Assembly (NCBI GenBank): GCA_963920705.1
Contig: OY987232.1
Coordinates: 13,889,726 to 13,953,725, forward strand
Reading direction: 5' to 3'
DNA from: Odiellus spinosus
Lineage: Eukaryota > Arthropoda > Arachnida > Opiliones > Phalangiidae
Length of the DNA: 64,000 nucleotides
In this document: positions 23,600 through 37,476 of the stretch, piece by piece
Layout of the letters: each line of letters opens with the position of its first letter
How positions within the stretch are numbered: the first letter of the stretch is position 1
The notes under the pieces: model-generated
Databases searched by the model: none
What the model was told of the DNA's origin: nothing
The model's input: the letters and a program-made list of their open reading frames with translations, nothing else
Position numbers and translations under genes: made by a program

Positions 23600-24300
23600 A
23601 TTTGGTGCGACATTAATTTGACAAGGACAGAATTAATGTAGGCTGCAATATGACATATAACATATACAGAAAATCTGTTTTCGTACAAATAGTTCTATAG
23701 GGCTAAAAATGAGTTCACGATGTAATGATTTAGATATTACATTTGTAATATTTTGTATATACGTCTAGATATTAGCGATTATTTCCTGTTTTAGATATGA
23801 GCACACTTGTTTAAACACTTGTTTTTGGGCTGTTAAATCGAGTCACGAAGGTATTATTAGAGCAAATATTTTATTACAGAACATGTACCTGGCAAATTCC
23901 AATGTCGTTTCGCGTGTTTTATCGCGTAATACGTTAGTTATTAGATTTTAGATATATACGAACGGCTGCGTAAGCACGAAATATTCAGACAGAAATTTAG
24001 TTGACGAATTTTAGTTTTACAATTACGTTTAATTTCATATTAATTTAATACTCTAAGGGAACACAAACTAGTTTCTCCATCCTTTAACGATCAGTCAAAT
24101 CGATACCTAATTGGCTCCTTAAAGTTACGTCATCGTGACGCGAATGATGTCTGTGATAAGAAGAAAGTAATCTCAACGAAATAATTTTGGATTTTAATTA
24201 TCCCAGTTAAGAAAGTACTAATAAACAGTATAGGAGCTAAAAAGGTAAATGATAAATCATTATTTGAAATTGAAAAAGTTTAAAGAAACTGGCCAAGGCT
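23600..24300. other. AT-rich intergenic or intronic stretch, nothing recognised
   Basis: No ORF of note, no repeat shared with the rest of the window. The same holds for 3600-4250, 8110-8700, 9290-9930, 16800-17330, 20240-20730, 25150-25725, 29450-30110, 31455-31935, 32945-33360, 33700-34105, 34450-35200, 59140-59800, 60410-61170 and 62070-62430. Confidence 0.5.
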
Positions 24301-24319
24301 TAACTGCTATCTCACCAAA

Positions 24320-24740
24320 AAGGGTCAAGCTTACCACAAATGCTATCAGTTCGCGGTTTTGACTTAAATTTGAATTAAAATCTTCCTTAGTTCATGATGT
24401 AATTTTAATAATTATAACGCGCGAGATTAGCGAATCGCGTTTAAAAATAACTCATTCATATCCATACCTATTGTCTCACGTTCTAATATCTCTAGATTAC
24501 TCAACTTCATTTCCAACGAACCATAAAAGTCGGACGTAGTTCGTGGTATAATTTGACAATTTTAAGTTGAATTTTTCTCTAGTTACGATAAGAAATGTAT
24601 ATTATAACGGTGTTTTACGCGTAAACTCGAAGATGTCGCCACAATCGAGTCACAGTCTGGCCTACAGCGTACTCACCCACCGCGAGATGTTCGTTACTAG
24701 GGAAAGAGATAGGAGAGAGTTCAGTATGCTGGGAAATAAA
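24320..24740. repeat. Family F dispersed repeat
   Basis: Opposite orientation to the 19-kb copy; extends through GATGTCGCCACAATCGAGTC to GGGAAATAAATCATC. Confidence 0.75.
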
Positions 24741-24824
24741 TCATCTCCAAATTTACTGGTCGATTAGGCCTATTTAAACTTTAAGCAATCGACATGTTGC
24801 TTTCTCCCTTTAATAGACTATCAT

Positions 24825-25140
24825 CAAGAATCCATTCAGGTTCCATAAGAATATGGGAGCATAGCTTTAGCCTCTGGTACCATCCTCCCAAACTTTGTAA
24901 CAAAAGTTCGTCCGCAATTTTCGCAAAATTTGTACGCTTAGATCTTTTTTCGGTCGGCTCCATTTTTATTACCCAAAATATTATGTCAAGGTCGTTAGTG
25001 GCGCGGGTTAATAATAGATGTCAGGAGCGATTTACTTGAAAAATCGATTCGAAGCGGACGAACATTTGCTACAAAGTTTGGGAGGATGGTTATTGAATCG
25101 CGGCCCTCCCATATTCTTATGGAACCTGAATGGATTCTTG
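24825..25140 (+). mobile_element. MITE family B, copy 4
   Basis: Flanks CTATCAT/CTTTCAT (6 of 7 matching). Sits directly after a family-E right-end fragment (about 24751-24815). Confidence 0.9.
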
Positions 25141-25732
25141 CTTTCATGCACATTCGTTATTACGTTAGCCATATGCGAGCATTATATAAATTAGTGTACG
25201 AAATAGAATACCAGCATATTGTAACAGTAGAACTCATTGTAAATTTAATCAAACTAAAATTTAATTTGAATATACAAGTTTCTTGCTCGGTTAGACGGTG
25301 ACCCAAAAGGAATCAGAATCAAATTACAGCTAATTTCGAAACACTCGCTTTTTTTGTTTTATTACTGTGGGTATAAAACTTAGGGGTTTTTGAAAAAATA
25401 AGGTTTTACACGTTATCTAACTGGTTTCTGTGAAATTAGTAGAATTCACGAAGAAAAATAATGCGGGCTCGTAATAAATTTAATCTTTCTAATTTAAAAA
25501 TGCGTTTCTACCATTGAATAATTTATCAAATAAAAATGGTGAATATAAGAACACGTTTTAAGAAATTGCATAATTATATCAAAGAAAAAATATTGCGGTT
25601 AATTTATAAAGGCCTTGTTCGTATATGCTTTCGAAAGAGCTATATTCAAATATTTAAACAATATATGTTTATAATTTGAAGAAAAGGTCACTTCTATATG
25701 TGAACAAGTCACTATTTTGTCATAGGTTTTAT

Positions 25733-26012
25733 CAAGGAGGATCAGAGAAGGAGAGGAAATGTGGGGACGGCGCGGATCCTACTGCGTCGGCCTAAACTCC
25801 CACTCTGGGAGAACGGGGGTAGAGACGTTTCGTGGTAAAATGTTGTCGCGTGGGTAAAACGAATCCTTTGTGAGACGCGCTAGCTAGCGACCACGTGACA
25901 ACAGTTTACCTCGAGAATTTACTATCCCCCTTTCCACCCGAGTGGGAGGTTGGCTCTTCTCTCTCTAACTCAACGCAGCCCCACATTTCCTCTCCTTCTC
26001 TGATCCTCCTTG
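25733..26012 (+). mobile_element. MITE family G, copy 2
   Basis: Same element in the other orientation; 7-bp duplication GTTTTAT. Confidence 0.92.
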
Positions 26013-26083
26013 GTTTTATATACGTATCAAAATATATAATTATGTCTTTCTGTCTGTCAGAAACGCTAAAGTTTACAAAATAG

Positions 26084-26539
26084 TTAGCACAGGGTTCGTA
26101 CAAAATTTTGGAAGTTAATTTCCCTGACTTTTCCAGGTTTTCCCTGACCATTTCCAAATAATTTCCCTGACCAATTTTAATATATATATATATATATATT
26201 TTCATGAATATATTCTTACGAGCGAGCTGTTGGCAATTCCCACATTTTATTTGATATAGTTCATCAATCGAGGTCAGGATAGTTTACTCAGAATATGAGA
26301 AACAATTTGAATCTTTGGGCAAATATTTTCAGTTTATAATAATTACGTTACAACTGATTGGTAAACCAATCATAAACAGTTCCTTGACACATACCAAAAT
26401 ATTTATTTTCTCTGACCATTTGGGCTATTTTCAAATTCCCTGACCTTTCCCTGACCTTTGGGGCCACTTTCCAAATTCCCTGACTTTTTGGGCCAATTTC
26501 TAAATTCCCTGACTTTTCCAGGTCGTTTACGAACCCTGT
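26084..26539. mobile_element. Dispersed CCCTGAC element with CAGGGTTCGTA ends
   Basis: Ends CAGGGTTCGTACAAA / TTTACGAACCCTG; TAGCA on both sides. Internal CCCTGACTTTTCC units. Relatives at about 38160-38400 and 50865-51490. Confidence 0.7.
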
Positions 26540-26634
26540 AGCAATAATATATCTGCTTCCGTATCCCTTTAAAAGACGCCTCCTTCCAACGTCACGGCAA
26601 CTCCCCCAAGAAACGATTTCTATGTTCATAATAG

Positions 26635-26971
26635 CAGAAGCCGATGAAACCCTCCTTTGAAGTCTATTACTCCCGGGTCTTGTCTACCCCTCTCTGTATG
26701 GGTTAGTTTCAAAAAGCGCGATTCGTACGCCTCCTAACGGTAGATATTTTCGGAGACGGAGTTCGTCGAGCGAATATCTCTAGCAGCCTCGGAGTTCGTC
26801 AAAAAAACGTCGTCGTTTGTGGAGAGAGAGAATTTTAAATTTTCCGTAGACAGGGGGGATGAAGTAGGACCCCTCCGATCTCGTAAAATTGGGAATTTTA
26901 CCCATACAGAGAGGAGCGCTATATCGAACATTGGAGTAGTAGACTTCAAAGGAGGGTTTCATCTACTTCTG
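26635..26971 (-). mobile_element. MITE family A, copy 5
   Basis: Full-length with 7-bp duplication ATAATAG on both sides. Confidence 0.92.
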
Positions 26972-27357
26972 ATAATAGCTAAGTTTAATAATTACCGGTA
27001 CAACGAATCAGAAAATTTAATAAAATGACGGACGAATCATTTTTTCAACCTCCCGATGTTTTGCAAAATTATTTTCCCATAGGGAAACTGTATTTTTGAA
27101 CGAACTCCGTTAAGAGAAGTTAAATATGACTTCAACAAAATCCATACTAACTACAAGGGAAAAGAAAATTGACCCAAAGTTGATGCATTCGAAAAGTTTC
27201 ATATATAATTTTGACAACGACAAAATAACATCAAACTTATCATACGGTTAGTAGAATAAAAAAAAAAAAAAAAAAAAAGCAATTGAACTTGTCGAGTTCT
27301 AGAATTGCTGTCGAAATCGTACAGTCATGAAACTTTCCGGTTGATTAGGCGCGAGAC

Positions 27358-27769
27358 TTAAAGCCTCGTTCACACTTGAAGGCAAAATCGGTTCCAAAAC
27401 CAGTTCGAAGCGTTTTCCCTGGTTCACACGCTGACAAGACGGTCCCAAGGCTTAGCGTCGTTTTAAAAAATGCCCAGAATTTAAAATTTTTAAATAGTTA
27501 TCTCAAACTAATTAGTAAATCGTGTTTGTAACTCGTTGGTTAATAAGTTTTGACAGAAAGTATAATTTTAATCGCGTTATTTTAAGATTTATCAGCATAT
27601 TTGTCTCCCCGCCTCGTTATTTTCAAAGCTGATTGAACCGAAGTGACTTGGCCAAGCTGCTTCCCGAACCAACACGAACGGATTTCTCACGTTGGTTTTA
27701 TAACCGACCGTTTATAGAAATCGAACCGCAACGAAACGCATTTAGGCCTATGTATGAACGAGGCTTTAA
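27358..27769. mobile_element. TTAA-target inverted-repeat element, family K
   Basis: TTAA then AGCCTCGTTCA and inverted TGAACGAGGCT then TTAA. A degraded relative is seen at about 54146-54556. Confidence 0.75.
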
Positions 27770-28314
27770 GTTGCCATGACAATTACTTTCAACCCTTTTG
27801 TATAATCTGTCAAGAATATGAGACTGTGGTTGCCTCACCCACTCAAATATGAATATGTCATTTTCAGCCTTCTTACAATTAAACGAATATGGCATAGCAA
27901 AATATTAGGTAAAAATTAATAACCTACATTTACCACGCTTCCAATCTACTTTATATGGAGAAAAAATATCGGACGAGGATAAAATAAGATGGTTCGTGGG
28001 CCCCACGGTAGTTACGCGACATCACAATTTGTTTTCGCGGTTTAAGTTGTTACTTAAGGCGGCGGGTTTCAATTATATTTGAATCGAAATCTTTAGTTCA
28101 TGATGTAATTTTGATAATTATAACGCGAGAGATTAGCGAATCTTCTTTAAAAATAACTAATCGAAATTTTATTATTTCCGTACTTATTATCTCACGTTCT
28201 AATATCCCTAGATTCTTCAACTTTACTTCTGACGAACCATAAAAGTCATGCGTAGTTCGTGGTATAGTTCGACAATTTTAAGTTTAATTTTTCTATAATT
28301 ACAATAAAAAATAC

Positions 28315-29440
28315 ATCTAAGTGATCGACACCCAAAATAACCAATTCCCAAACGATCGACACCCAAGATAACCAATTCCCAAACGATCGACACCCACGAT
28401 TACCAATTACCAAACGATCGACACCCACGATAACCAATTCCCACACGATCGTCACCCACGATAACCAATTCCCCAAACGATTGACACCCACGATAACAAA
28501 TTCCCACACAATCGACACCCACGATAACAAATTCCCAAACGATCGACACCCACGATAACCAATTCCTCAAACGATCGACACCCACGATAAAAAATTCCCC
28601 AAACGATCGACACCCACGATAACCAATTCCACAAACGATCGACACCCACGATAACCAATTCCACAAACGATCGACACCCACGATAACCAATTCCACAAAC
28701 GATCGACACCCACGATAACCAATTCCCCAAACGATCGACACCCACGATAACCAATTCCCCAAACGATCGACACCCACGATAACCAATTCCCCCAAACGAT
28801 CGACACCCACGATAACCAATTCGCAAACGATCGACACTTACGATAACCAATTCCCAAACGATCGACACCCACGATAACAATTCCCCAAACGATCAACACC
28901 TACGATAACCAATTCTCAAACGATCGACACCCACGATAACCAATTCCCCAAACGATCGACACCCACGATAACCAATTCCCACACAATCGACACCCACGAT
29001 AACAAATTCCCAAACGATCGTCACCCACGATAACAAATTTCCACACAATCGACACCCACGATAACAAATTCCCCACACAATCGACACCCACGATAACCAA
29101 TTCCCCAAACGATCGACACCCACGATAACCAATTCCCCAAACAATCGACACCCACGATAACCAATTCCCCAAAACAATCGACACCCACGATAACCAATTC
29201 CCCACACAATCGACACCCACGATAACCAATTCCCCAAAACGATCGACACCCACGATAACCAATTCCCCAAACGATCAACACCCACGATAACCAATTCCCC
29301 AAACGATCGACACCCACGATAACCAATTCCCCAAACGATCGACACCCACGATAACCAATTCCCCAAACGATCGACACCCACGGTAAAAAATTCCCAAACG
29401 ATCGACACCCAGGATAACAAATTCCCAAATTATTAAAACC
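28315..29440 (+). repeat. Minisatellite, 32-bp unit, about 34 copies
   Basis: Unit CCCACGATAACCAATTCCCC then AAACGATCGACA. No unique spacers, so not a CRISPR array. Contains the GATCGAC core also seen at 8.7-9.3 kb. Confidence 0.9.
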
Positions 29441-30114
29441 CAAATGATAAAAAATCATTTAAAATTTTAAAATCCTTTAATTTTAATAAACTAATATATA
29501 AGTTTATTTTTACTGAATAATGAATTACCAATAAATTTAATATATCTCAGTTTTTGTTTACTATAAAATACCACAAAGCTTAGGATTATTATTTTTGGGA
29601 CTCATGAACCCAAACTAGATCACCAATGTTTTTCTAATTACCTCTTGTATAAAAAAACAACCATAAGCATCGAGTACGAGGCTTAGCTCGCCATACAACA
29701 AGAGGAGTTGGCACTGACTTCTTACTCCTCTACGAAATTTTACAGTTGTGTATCAATCAACCCTAGCTTTTTTAGTTACGTCAAGTTAATATGTTAGGAG
29801 GACATGGGTTTTTCTTCATTAGTGCAGTAGAACATTGTACGTCTCAGTCTCATGGTTCAATAAATTTGAAAACACGGGCTGTACGCTTCGCTGTTTTTTA
29901 CGTTCACCTTAGATAATTCCAAGATTTTGATATAAGACATACACTTTCTTATTCTAGAGGCAAGGCAGATTAGAGAAATAATAGCTTTGTTTTTAACTTC
30001 AACGTGTAAGTACTGAAACTTATGTACTTCATAATTTAACAATTTTACGTAATGACGGCATAGCATTGTCCTTCTCAGATTATAATTTGCGTATAGTTTC
30101 AATAATAATTTCAA

Positions 30115-31450
30115 ATAATTTGCCTATAACGTCAATAGTAATTTCCCTATATTTTCCTACAATTTCAATAGTAATTCTCCTATATTTCCTATAATTTCAA
30201 TAGTAATTCTCCTATATTTCCTATAATTTCAATAGTAATTCTCCTATATTTCCTATAATTTCAATAGTAATTCTCCTATAGTTCCTATAACATCAATAGT
30301 AATCCTATTAATATTTCCTATAATTTCAATAGTAATTCTCCTATATTTCCTATAATTTCAATAGTAATTCTCCTATATTTCCTATAACATCAATAGTAAT
30401 CCTATTAATATTTCCTATAACATCAATAGTAATCCTATATTTCCTATAATTTCAATAGAAATTCTATTAATATTACCTATAATTTCAATAGTAATTCTCC
30501 TATATTTCCTATAATTTCAATATTAATTCTCCTATATTTCCTATAATTTCAATAGTAACTCTCCTATATTTCCTATAATTTCAATAGTAATCCTATTAAT
30601 ATTTCATATAATTTCAATAGTAATTCTAAATATATTTCCTATAATTTCAATAGAAATTCTATTAATATTTCCTATAATTTCAATCGTAATTCTCCTATAT
30701 TTCCTATAATTTCAATAGTAATTCTCCTATAGTTCCTATAACATCAATAGTAATCCTATTAATATTTCCTATAATTTCAATAGTAATTCTCCTATATTTC
30801 CTATAATTTCAATAGTAATTCTCCTATATTTCCTATAACATCAATAGTAATCCTATTAATATTTCCTATAACATCAATAGTAATCCTATATTTCCTATAA
30901 TTTCAATAGAAATTCTATTAATATTACCTATAATTTCAATAGTAATTCTCCTATATTTCCTATAATTTCAATATTAATTCTCCTATATTTCCTATAATTT
31001 CAATAGTAACTCTCCTATATTTCCTATAATTTCAATAGTAATCCTATTAATATTTCATATAATTTCAATAGTAATTCTAAATATATTTCCTATAATTTCA
31101 ATAGAAATTCTATTAATATTTCCTATAATTTCAATCGTAATTCTCCTATATTTCCTATAATTTCAATAGTAATTCTCCTATATTTCCTATAATTTCAATA
31201 GTAATTCTCCTATATTTCCTATAATTTCTATAGTAATTCTCCTATATTTCCTATAATTTCTATAGTAATTCTCCTATATTACCTATAATTTCAATAGTAA
31301 TTCTCCTATATTTCCTATAATTTCAATAGTAATTCTCCAATATTTCCTGTAATTTCAATAGCAATTCTCCTATATTTCCTATAATTTCAATAGTAATCCT
31401 ATATTTCCTATAATTTCATTAGCAATTCTATATTTCGTATAATTTCATTA
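30115..31450 (+). repeat. AT-rich minisatellite, about 32-bp unit, with a 451-bp higher-order duplication
   Basis: About 40 copies of TCCTATATTTCCTATAATTT / CAATAGTAATTC. The block from 30271 recurs from 30722 with the same order of variant units (451-bp shift). Confidence 0.9.
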
Positions 31451-31938
31451 AAGGTTAATTAGGAAATGACAAGTTTTAATGTAGTTAATATGTTCCCCTT
31501 AACAACGAAAGCAACAAAAAATATATTTCCTCGGTGAGAAATTTTGTAGATCTGTCTTGACCATATTGTTGCAATGTAATTCAGTATTCACTCTAGCGTT
31601 CATAATTTTTTTCTTAACATTTTATTCAGAGCAGATTCCTTTTTTCTAAATAATTTGGCTCCTTAGATATTTTATCGAGTATGCTTTTATTGGGTTATTA
31701 GAAACAATTCGAGCATTTCCGGTATTGCTTTTTTTTCCACATATTTTAGAAACGTTTTAATTTGATATTTTTGTTTGCGAATGTTTAAGGTTCGTTGCAG
31801 AACCGGATATTCTCTACATTTTTATTAAATATAAAGTTATGTACCTGTAATTTGGAAGAAAAACACTTAATTGTGGCGGAAACACTTTAAGAGAGAATTC
31901 AAATGGATTTTTTGCATAATGCTATGACGTCATCATAC

Positions 31939-32253
31939 CAAGAATTCATTCAGGTTCCATAAGAATATTGGAGGGCCGCGATTCAATAACCATCCTCCCA
32001 AACTTTGTAGCAAAAGTTCGTCCGCTTCGAATCGATTTTTCAAGTAAATCGCTCCTGACATCTATTATTAACCCGCGCCACTAACGACCTTGACATAATA
32101 TTTTGGGTAATAAAAATGGAGCCGACCGAAAAAGATCTAAGCGTACAAATGTTGCGAAAATTGCGGACGAACTTTTGTTACAAAGTTTGAGAGGATGGTA
32201 CCAGAGGCTAAAGCTATGCTCCCATATTCTTATGGAACCTGAATGGATTCTTG
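31939..32253 (-). mobile_element. MITE family B, copy 5
   Basis: 7-bp duplication ATCATAC on both sides. Confidence 0.92.
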
Positions 32254-32623
32254 ATCATACGAGTAAAATGTTTGAGGGATAACCCCTGATGATGGACCAA
32301 TAAAGCGTCCGAAACTAACCAGACTTAATGTTGTTTTGAGTTTTACTCACATTGATTCATCATTGTTCTTACGAAAATTTATAATTTTACGCAGTTTTTA
32401 ATTATAACCGTTAATACTAAGTTTCAGTTGCACTTCAAAATTAAAACAAATAAGGTTAAAATTAATTTTATGAAGGTAAATATCGAAAGAAAATTATATC
32501 AATAACGTTCTTATTATTCTATATTTTAATTTGAATAGATGGAAAATTTATTAACAATTATTTAGCAACTTTTCTTCTAGATTAAATGGGAAACAGAAAT
32601 CCGAACATATTGGGAAGTTAGAC

Positions 32624-32935
32624 CAAGAATCCATTTAGGTTCCATAAGAATATGGGAGCATAGCTTTAGCCTCTGGTACCATCCTCCCAAACTTTGTAAC
32701 AAAAGTTCTTCTGCAATTTTCCCAACATTTGTACGCTTAGATCTTTTTTCGGTCGGCTCCATTTTTATTACCCAAAATATTACGTCAAGGTCGTCAGTGG
32801 CGCGGGTTAATAATAGATGTCAGGAGCGATTTACTTATTCGATTCGAAGCGGACGAACTTTTGCTACAAAGTTTGGGAGGATGGTTATTGAATCGCGGCC
32901 CTCCCATATTCTTATGGAACCTGAATAAATTCTTG
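32624..32935 (+). mobile_element. MITE family B, copy 6
   Basis: Flanks GTTAGAC/GTCAGAC (6 of 7 matching). Confidence 0.9.
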
Positions 32936-33365
32936 GTCAGACTCAATAACTTAACTATCACATTAACATTAACGTATTATCCAATTTTATCTCATTTTGA
33001 TAAAATGATTAGAGAAGGATAAGAGAAATTGTAGGAACCAGTACATAATACTAATTCAACGAGGTGTTCAAGGGCGTTAAGTGTTAAAGACAACGAAGGT
33101 TCTAGGAACGTGGGAGGAAAAGGGAGTTGAATTGTGAACAACAATCAACAATGGCCGCTGAAACAAACTGCGTGCAATCAAAGAATCAATGAGCACGATT
33201 TCCCGGGTGGAGAAATGAATGGGAATCTATTGTTTATGCTTGCGTAATGAATCTATTTTAAATAGAGAATGAAGCTATGAGAATTATTTTATATATCGAT
33301 TCGTTTTTGTTAATTTTTCGGCCATGTCCTGGGTACAACACTCCAAATCTTGTGTACGGTAGAAG

Positions 33366-33692
33366 CAGAAGCCGATGAAACCCTCCTTTGAAGTCTACTA
33401 CTCTAATGTTCCATATAGCGCTCCTCTATATGTATGGGTAAAATTCACAATTTAACGAGATCGGAGGGGTCCTACTTCATACGGAAAATTCGAAATTCTC
33501 TCTCCACATACGACGACGTTTGTTTGACTAACTCCAAGGTTGCTAGAGATATTCGCTGGACGAACTCCCGCTCCGAAAATATCTACCGTTAGGAGGCGTA
33601 CGAATCGCGATTTTTGAGACTTACCCATACAGAGAGGGGGTAGACAAGACCCGGGAGTAATAGACTTAAAAGGAGGGTTTCATCGGCTTCTG
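33366..33692 (+). mobile_element. MITE family A, copy 6
   Basis: Slightly shortened internally; 7-bp duplication GTAGAAG on both sides. Confidence 0.92.
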
Positions 33693-34110
33693 GTAGAAGA
33701 TATTAAATCGTCAACCATTTCAAATCCCGAATCAATCGACAAAAACCTTTTCAAGTCCCGAATTAATCGACAAACCAATGTTCAAACCTTTCAAATACCG
33801 AACCAATCATTGCCGTCCCCAGCCAATCAATGGCGTCTCTCCGTTTTGAGTATTTCCGCCCTGGCTCCCAAATTCCAACTCTCAAAATCATTCTTATCTA
33901 AACCATAGTATATAAGATATTTCATTTATTTTTAAATTATAGTTACGACATTATTTAACCAGGTTATTGATATGGCTTTTTCTCTAATGTTTAATTTATA
34001 TCATAAAAGTAAACAAATCGTATATCGAATTAAGTTGGGCTTGTCACGAGTACAAAATATTATGTTATCGGAAAAACCACCCCAAAACTATTTTTAAGAC
34101 AATATAATAC

Positions 34111-34445
34111 CAGAAGCCGATGAAACCCTCCTTTGAAGTCTACTACTCTAATGTTCGATATAGCGCTCCTCTCTGTATGGGTAAAATTCTCAATTTTACG
34201 AGATCAGAGGGGTCCTAATTCATACCCCCTGTCTACGGAAAATTGGAAATTCTCTCTGCATAAACGACGACGTTTTTTTGACGAACTCCAAGGCTGCTAG
34301 AGATATTCGCTGGACGAACTCCCGCTCCGAAAATATCTACCGTTAGGAGGCGTACGAATCGCGCTTTTTGGAACTAACCCATACAGAGAGGGGTAGACAA
34401 GACCAGGGAGTAATAGACTTCAAAGGAGGGTTTCATCGGCTTCTG
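34111..34445 (+). mobile_element. MITE family A, copy 7
   Basis: Both inverted ends present; target duplication not recognisable. Confidence 0.9.
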
Positions 34446-35208
34446 CTTAAATTCAAGTCGTTGCTTATAACAATTATACTTAAACTAAAATGTACCTTTA
34501 AAGTTTCCTTTGTTGTTTTGATTTTTAATCTAAATTGAATAAATCGACAAATCTCCGAAGAAATTTGATATATAGAATCATCTAAGTCCAAATTAAATTT
34601 AAAATGCAATATTCAACTAGTTTAATGTATGATCATTTGTCTATCTACTGTGGCTTTAAGTAACGACTTATAATTGAGCATAACGGACAAAATAAAGAAC
34701 TTTTCCTCGTAAAAAGTGGTTCTTTCACGCACTAATAAAGTCTTTGAAAGCTCATCAATCAAGCGAGAGCGTGAATAACCGGGCGTGCGAGTTATTTGTC
34801 TTCCAAGTACACGAGTCGCCAACAAATCATTTTCCTTCTAAAAGGCTCTAATCATTTAAAGCACATATGCAAGACTGAAGAGTGGGGCTCGGAATTTCAA
34901 ATAATTATTTACTAACTTTGCGATTATTAACGATTATTAACGATCACGTTTAAATACAATTATCACACAGTTTTAATTAAGGTTTAGTTGTTAAAATGAG
35001 GGTCTGTTTTTGGTTAACCGTTTATCCATTGGACAAAAGCTCGAAGACTGAATGAAAAATAAATTTCGGGAAATTTCTCTTTGAATTATTTCGAATATTC
35101 ATCGTTTATTCGAACTGGAGTAAAAATATTAACAGATAAACCAGAATAATCGATTAATCGATGATAATCGATTAATTTGGAATAAACAAAATGAATAACA
35201 AGCGTTTT

Positions 35209-36295
35209 TTATTTTTTTATCGATTCCTTATCGTTTAAAACAGTAAAAAAAATATCCATGGTTGCCAGAGTTTTTTCAGATTCAAATTCCCTGACTTTTC
35301 CCTGACCTTTTCCAACGATTTTCCCTGACCGTTTCAGCTAATACAACCCAGTTTTTAACTTTTCATTTTTTATATAATCGCGTTCGCCAAACTGCAGGCG
35401 TATCTTTGTTCTAATCTAATACAACTGACACGGTCAGCTTCAAATTTTTTCTGCAGATAATGATTGTAATTTCCTGGCTTCTTGAAAGATCTTTAAATTC
35501 CCTGACTTTTCCCTGACCTGTGGCAACCCTGATATTTAACTAGAAATCAATTAAAACTTACCATCAAAATAGGCTTAGCTGGATTCATGATGATATCCAG
35601 AATTCTCCGTATAAGGACCAGCGAACAATGACATTGATCAAGGAGATCATGCATTCCGCGTAGAAGAGCTATCGATCAATGTCGTTGGTCGCAAGTCCGT
35701 ATTCAGGGAGTAAAGGTGATCTCCATTTTGATGTCAAGTTTTAAATCTATTTCTAGTTTAATATTTGTTCGTAATTTTTTTAACTGTTGGATTATTCCTT
35801 TTAAAACGATAAGTAATAGCAGAGGTACATAATAACCCCCTTCGGGGGGAAGTATGAAAGCCCCTATACTACCAATGCTAAAAATCACGAACAACAAGAG
35901 CCCGCTGCTGACTATCTAGGCCACTAGCTCGCGCTGGACTTCTCAATGTCCCTACTCTAGTAAATGGTCTTTGTATAAACAAGACGGCTCGATTTGTGTT
36001 TAGAACTTCCTGTCTCAGGAGTCAGGCTGTCTGTTAAAATGGAGTCGAAGGTTGACTTCAGCTCGCGAGTTCCGGAAGTGTGCGTAGGGAAAATTTAGTG
36101 AGGTTCAAAATGGTGTAACTATTTTTTGGGAGTAAAGCGGTGTGTCGATCCGCCGCGATTTACGCCGGGCACTTGTTGTTCGTCGATTTTGCCTACCTTT
36201 CATACTTCCCCCCGAAGGGGGTTATTATATACCTCTGATAATAGATAAAAAAAAATCGCTCGATGTTATGTTCCATTCTTCCTTTAAGGAAAGCT
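35209..36295. mobile_element. Family E, copy 3, broken by two insertions
   Basis: A left piece (about 35209-35245) and main part (about 35533-36295) are split by a CCCTGAC-rich element (about 35260-35530) and by family-C copy 2. Confidence 0.7.
35820..36237 (-). mobile_element. MITE family C, copy 2, nested in family E
   Basis: Same element inverted; flanks GTAATAG/ATAATAG. Splits a family-E repeat near its right end. Confidence 0.92.
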
Positions 36296-36680
36296 AAAAT
36301 TTAAACTTGCATATCTACTTCAAATACGCTTCTTGATTGGTTTCGAAACCACCACACCTATTACACCTACTTTTTTTTGTCATTAAATCCAGTTTAAGTT
36401 AAACTTGATTTATATTTCAATGTTAAAATTTGTTCTTATGGGTTGATGATGTTTTTCGGGCGTGTTTTAAAACAATATTCAATGTTCAACGTAAAATTAT
36501 CTGGTGTTGCCCAGGCCGTTAGTTGAAGGTTAGTTTTGAGAAAACTGGATTGTTGAGGGACAGATATGACAACGACAGACAAACTTTAGTATCAAGATAA
36601 AAATTAAACGACATATTGGATATCATTAGTAGAAATGATTATAATTTGTCGTTTCAATTAAGTTTTCATTTTATCTACGG

Positions 36681-37121
36681 CCATAGTTACCATTTCTTAA
36701 TCGGAAAATAAAACCGATATTCAAATCGCCAGGAATCGTTTTAAGCGTCACATGATCACGCATTATCTTTATAAATCGATTTATTGCATGAAGCAAATCG
36801 ATTCGAGAAACAATCAAGCGAAACTTTACCTGCGTTCATACAAGCCTTGGAATCGATTTAAATCGTTTCTAAACGTTTCGAAAGAGTCGTATGAACGGAA
36901 AACCGTCTTTCCTCGAATCGATTTGATTCGATTTCTCGAAACTGCTTCGGGAACCAGTTTCATACCGATTCGGACAGTTTCAACAACCGATAGATAAAGC
37001 TACAATAAATCGATTTATAAAGATAACGCGTGAACGCGTGACAATTAAAACGATTCCTGGCGATTTGAATATTGGTTTCATTGTACTGTTTCAAACCGAT
37101 TAAGAAATGCTAGTGTGACCT
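36681..37121. mobile_element. Long imperfect palindrome (MITE-like, family L)
   Basis: Inverted ends ATTTCTTAATCGG/CCGATTAAGAAAT, then CGCCAGGAATCGTTTTAA and AAATCGATTTAT arms. No coding content. Confidence 0.7.
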
Positions 37122-37138
37122 TAGGTTATGAGAGTTAT

Positions 37139-37476
37139 CAGAAGCCGATGAAACCCTCCTTTGAAGTCTACTACTCTAATGTTCCATATAGCGCGCCTCT
37201 CTGTATGGGTAAAATTCACAATTTTACGAGATCGGAGGGGTCCTACTTCATACCCCCCTGTCTACAGAAAATTGGAAATTCTCTCTCTCCACAAACGACG
37301 ACGTTTTTTTGACGAACTCCAAGGCTGCTAGAGATATTCGCTGGACGAACTCCCGCTCCGAAAATATCTACCGTTAGGAGGCGTACGAATCGCGCTTTTT
37401 GAAACTAACCCATACAGAGAGGGGTAGACAAGACCGGGGAGTAATAGACTTCAAAGGAGGGTTTCATCGGCTTCTG
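37139..37476 (+). mobile_element. MITE family A, copy 8
   Basis: Full-length with 7-bp duplication GAGTTAT; lies against the exon-like minus-strand segment. Confidence 0.92.

Noticed and set aside
28315-29440. CRISPR-like regular array
   Set aside because: No unique spacers, units contiguous, eukaryotic context.
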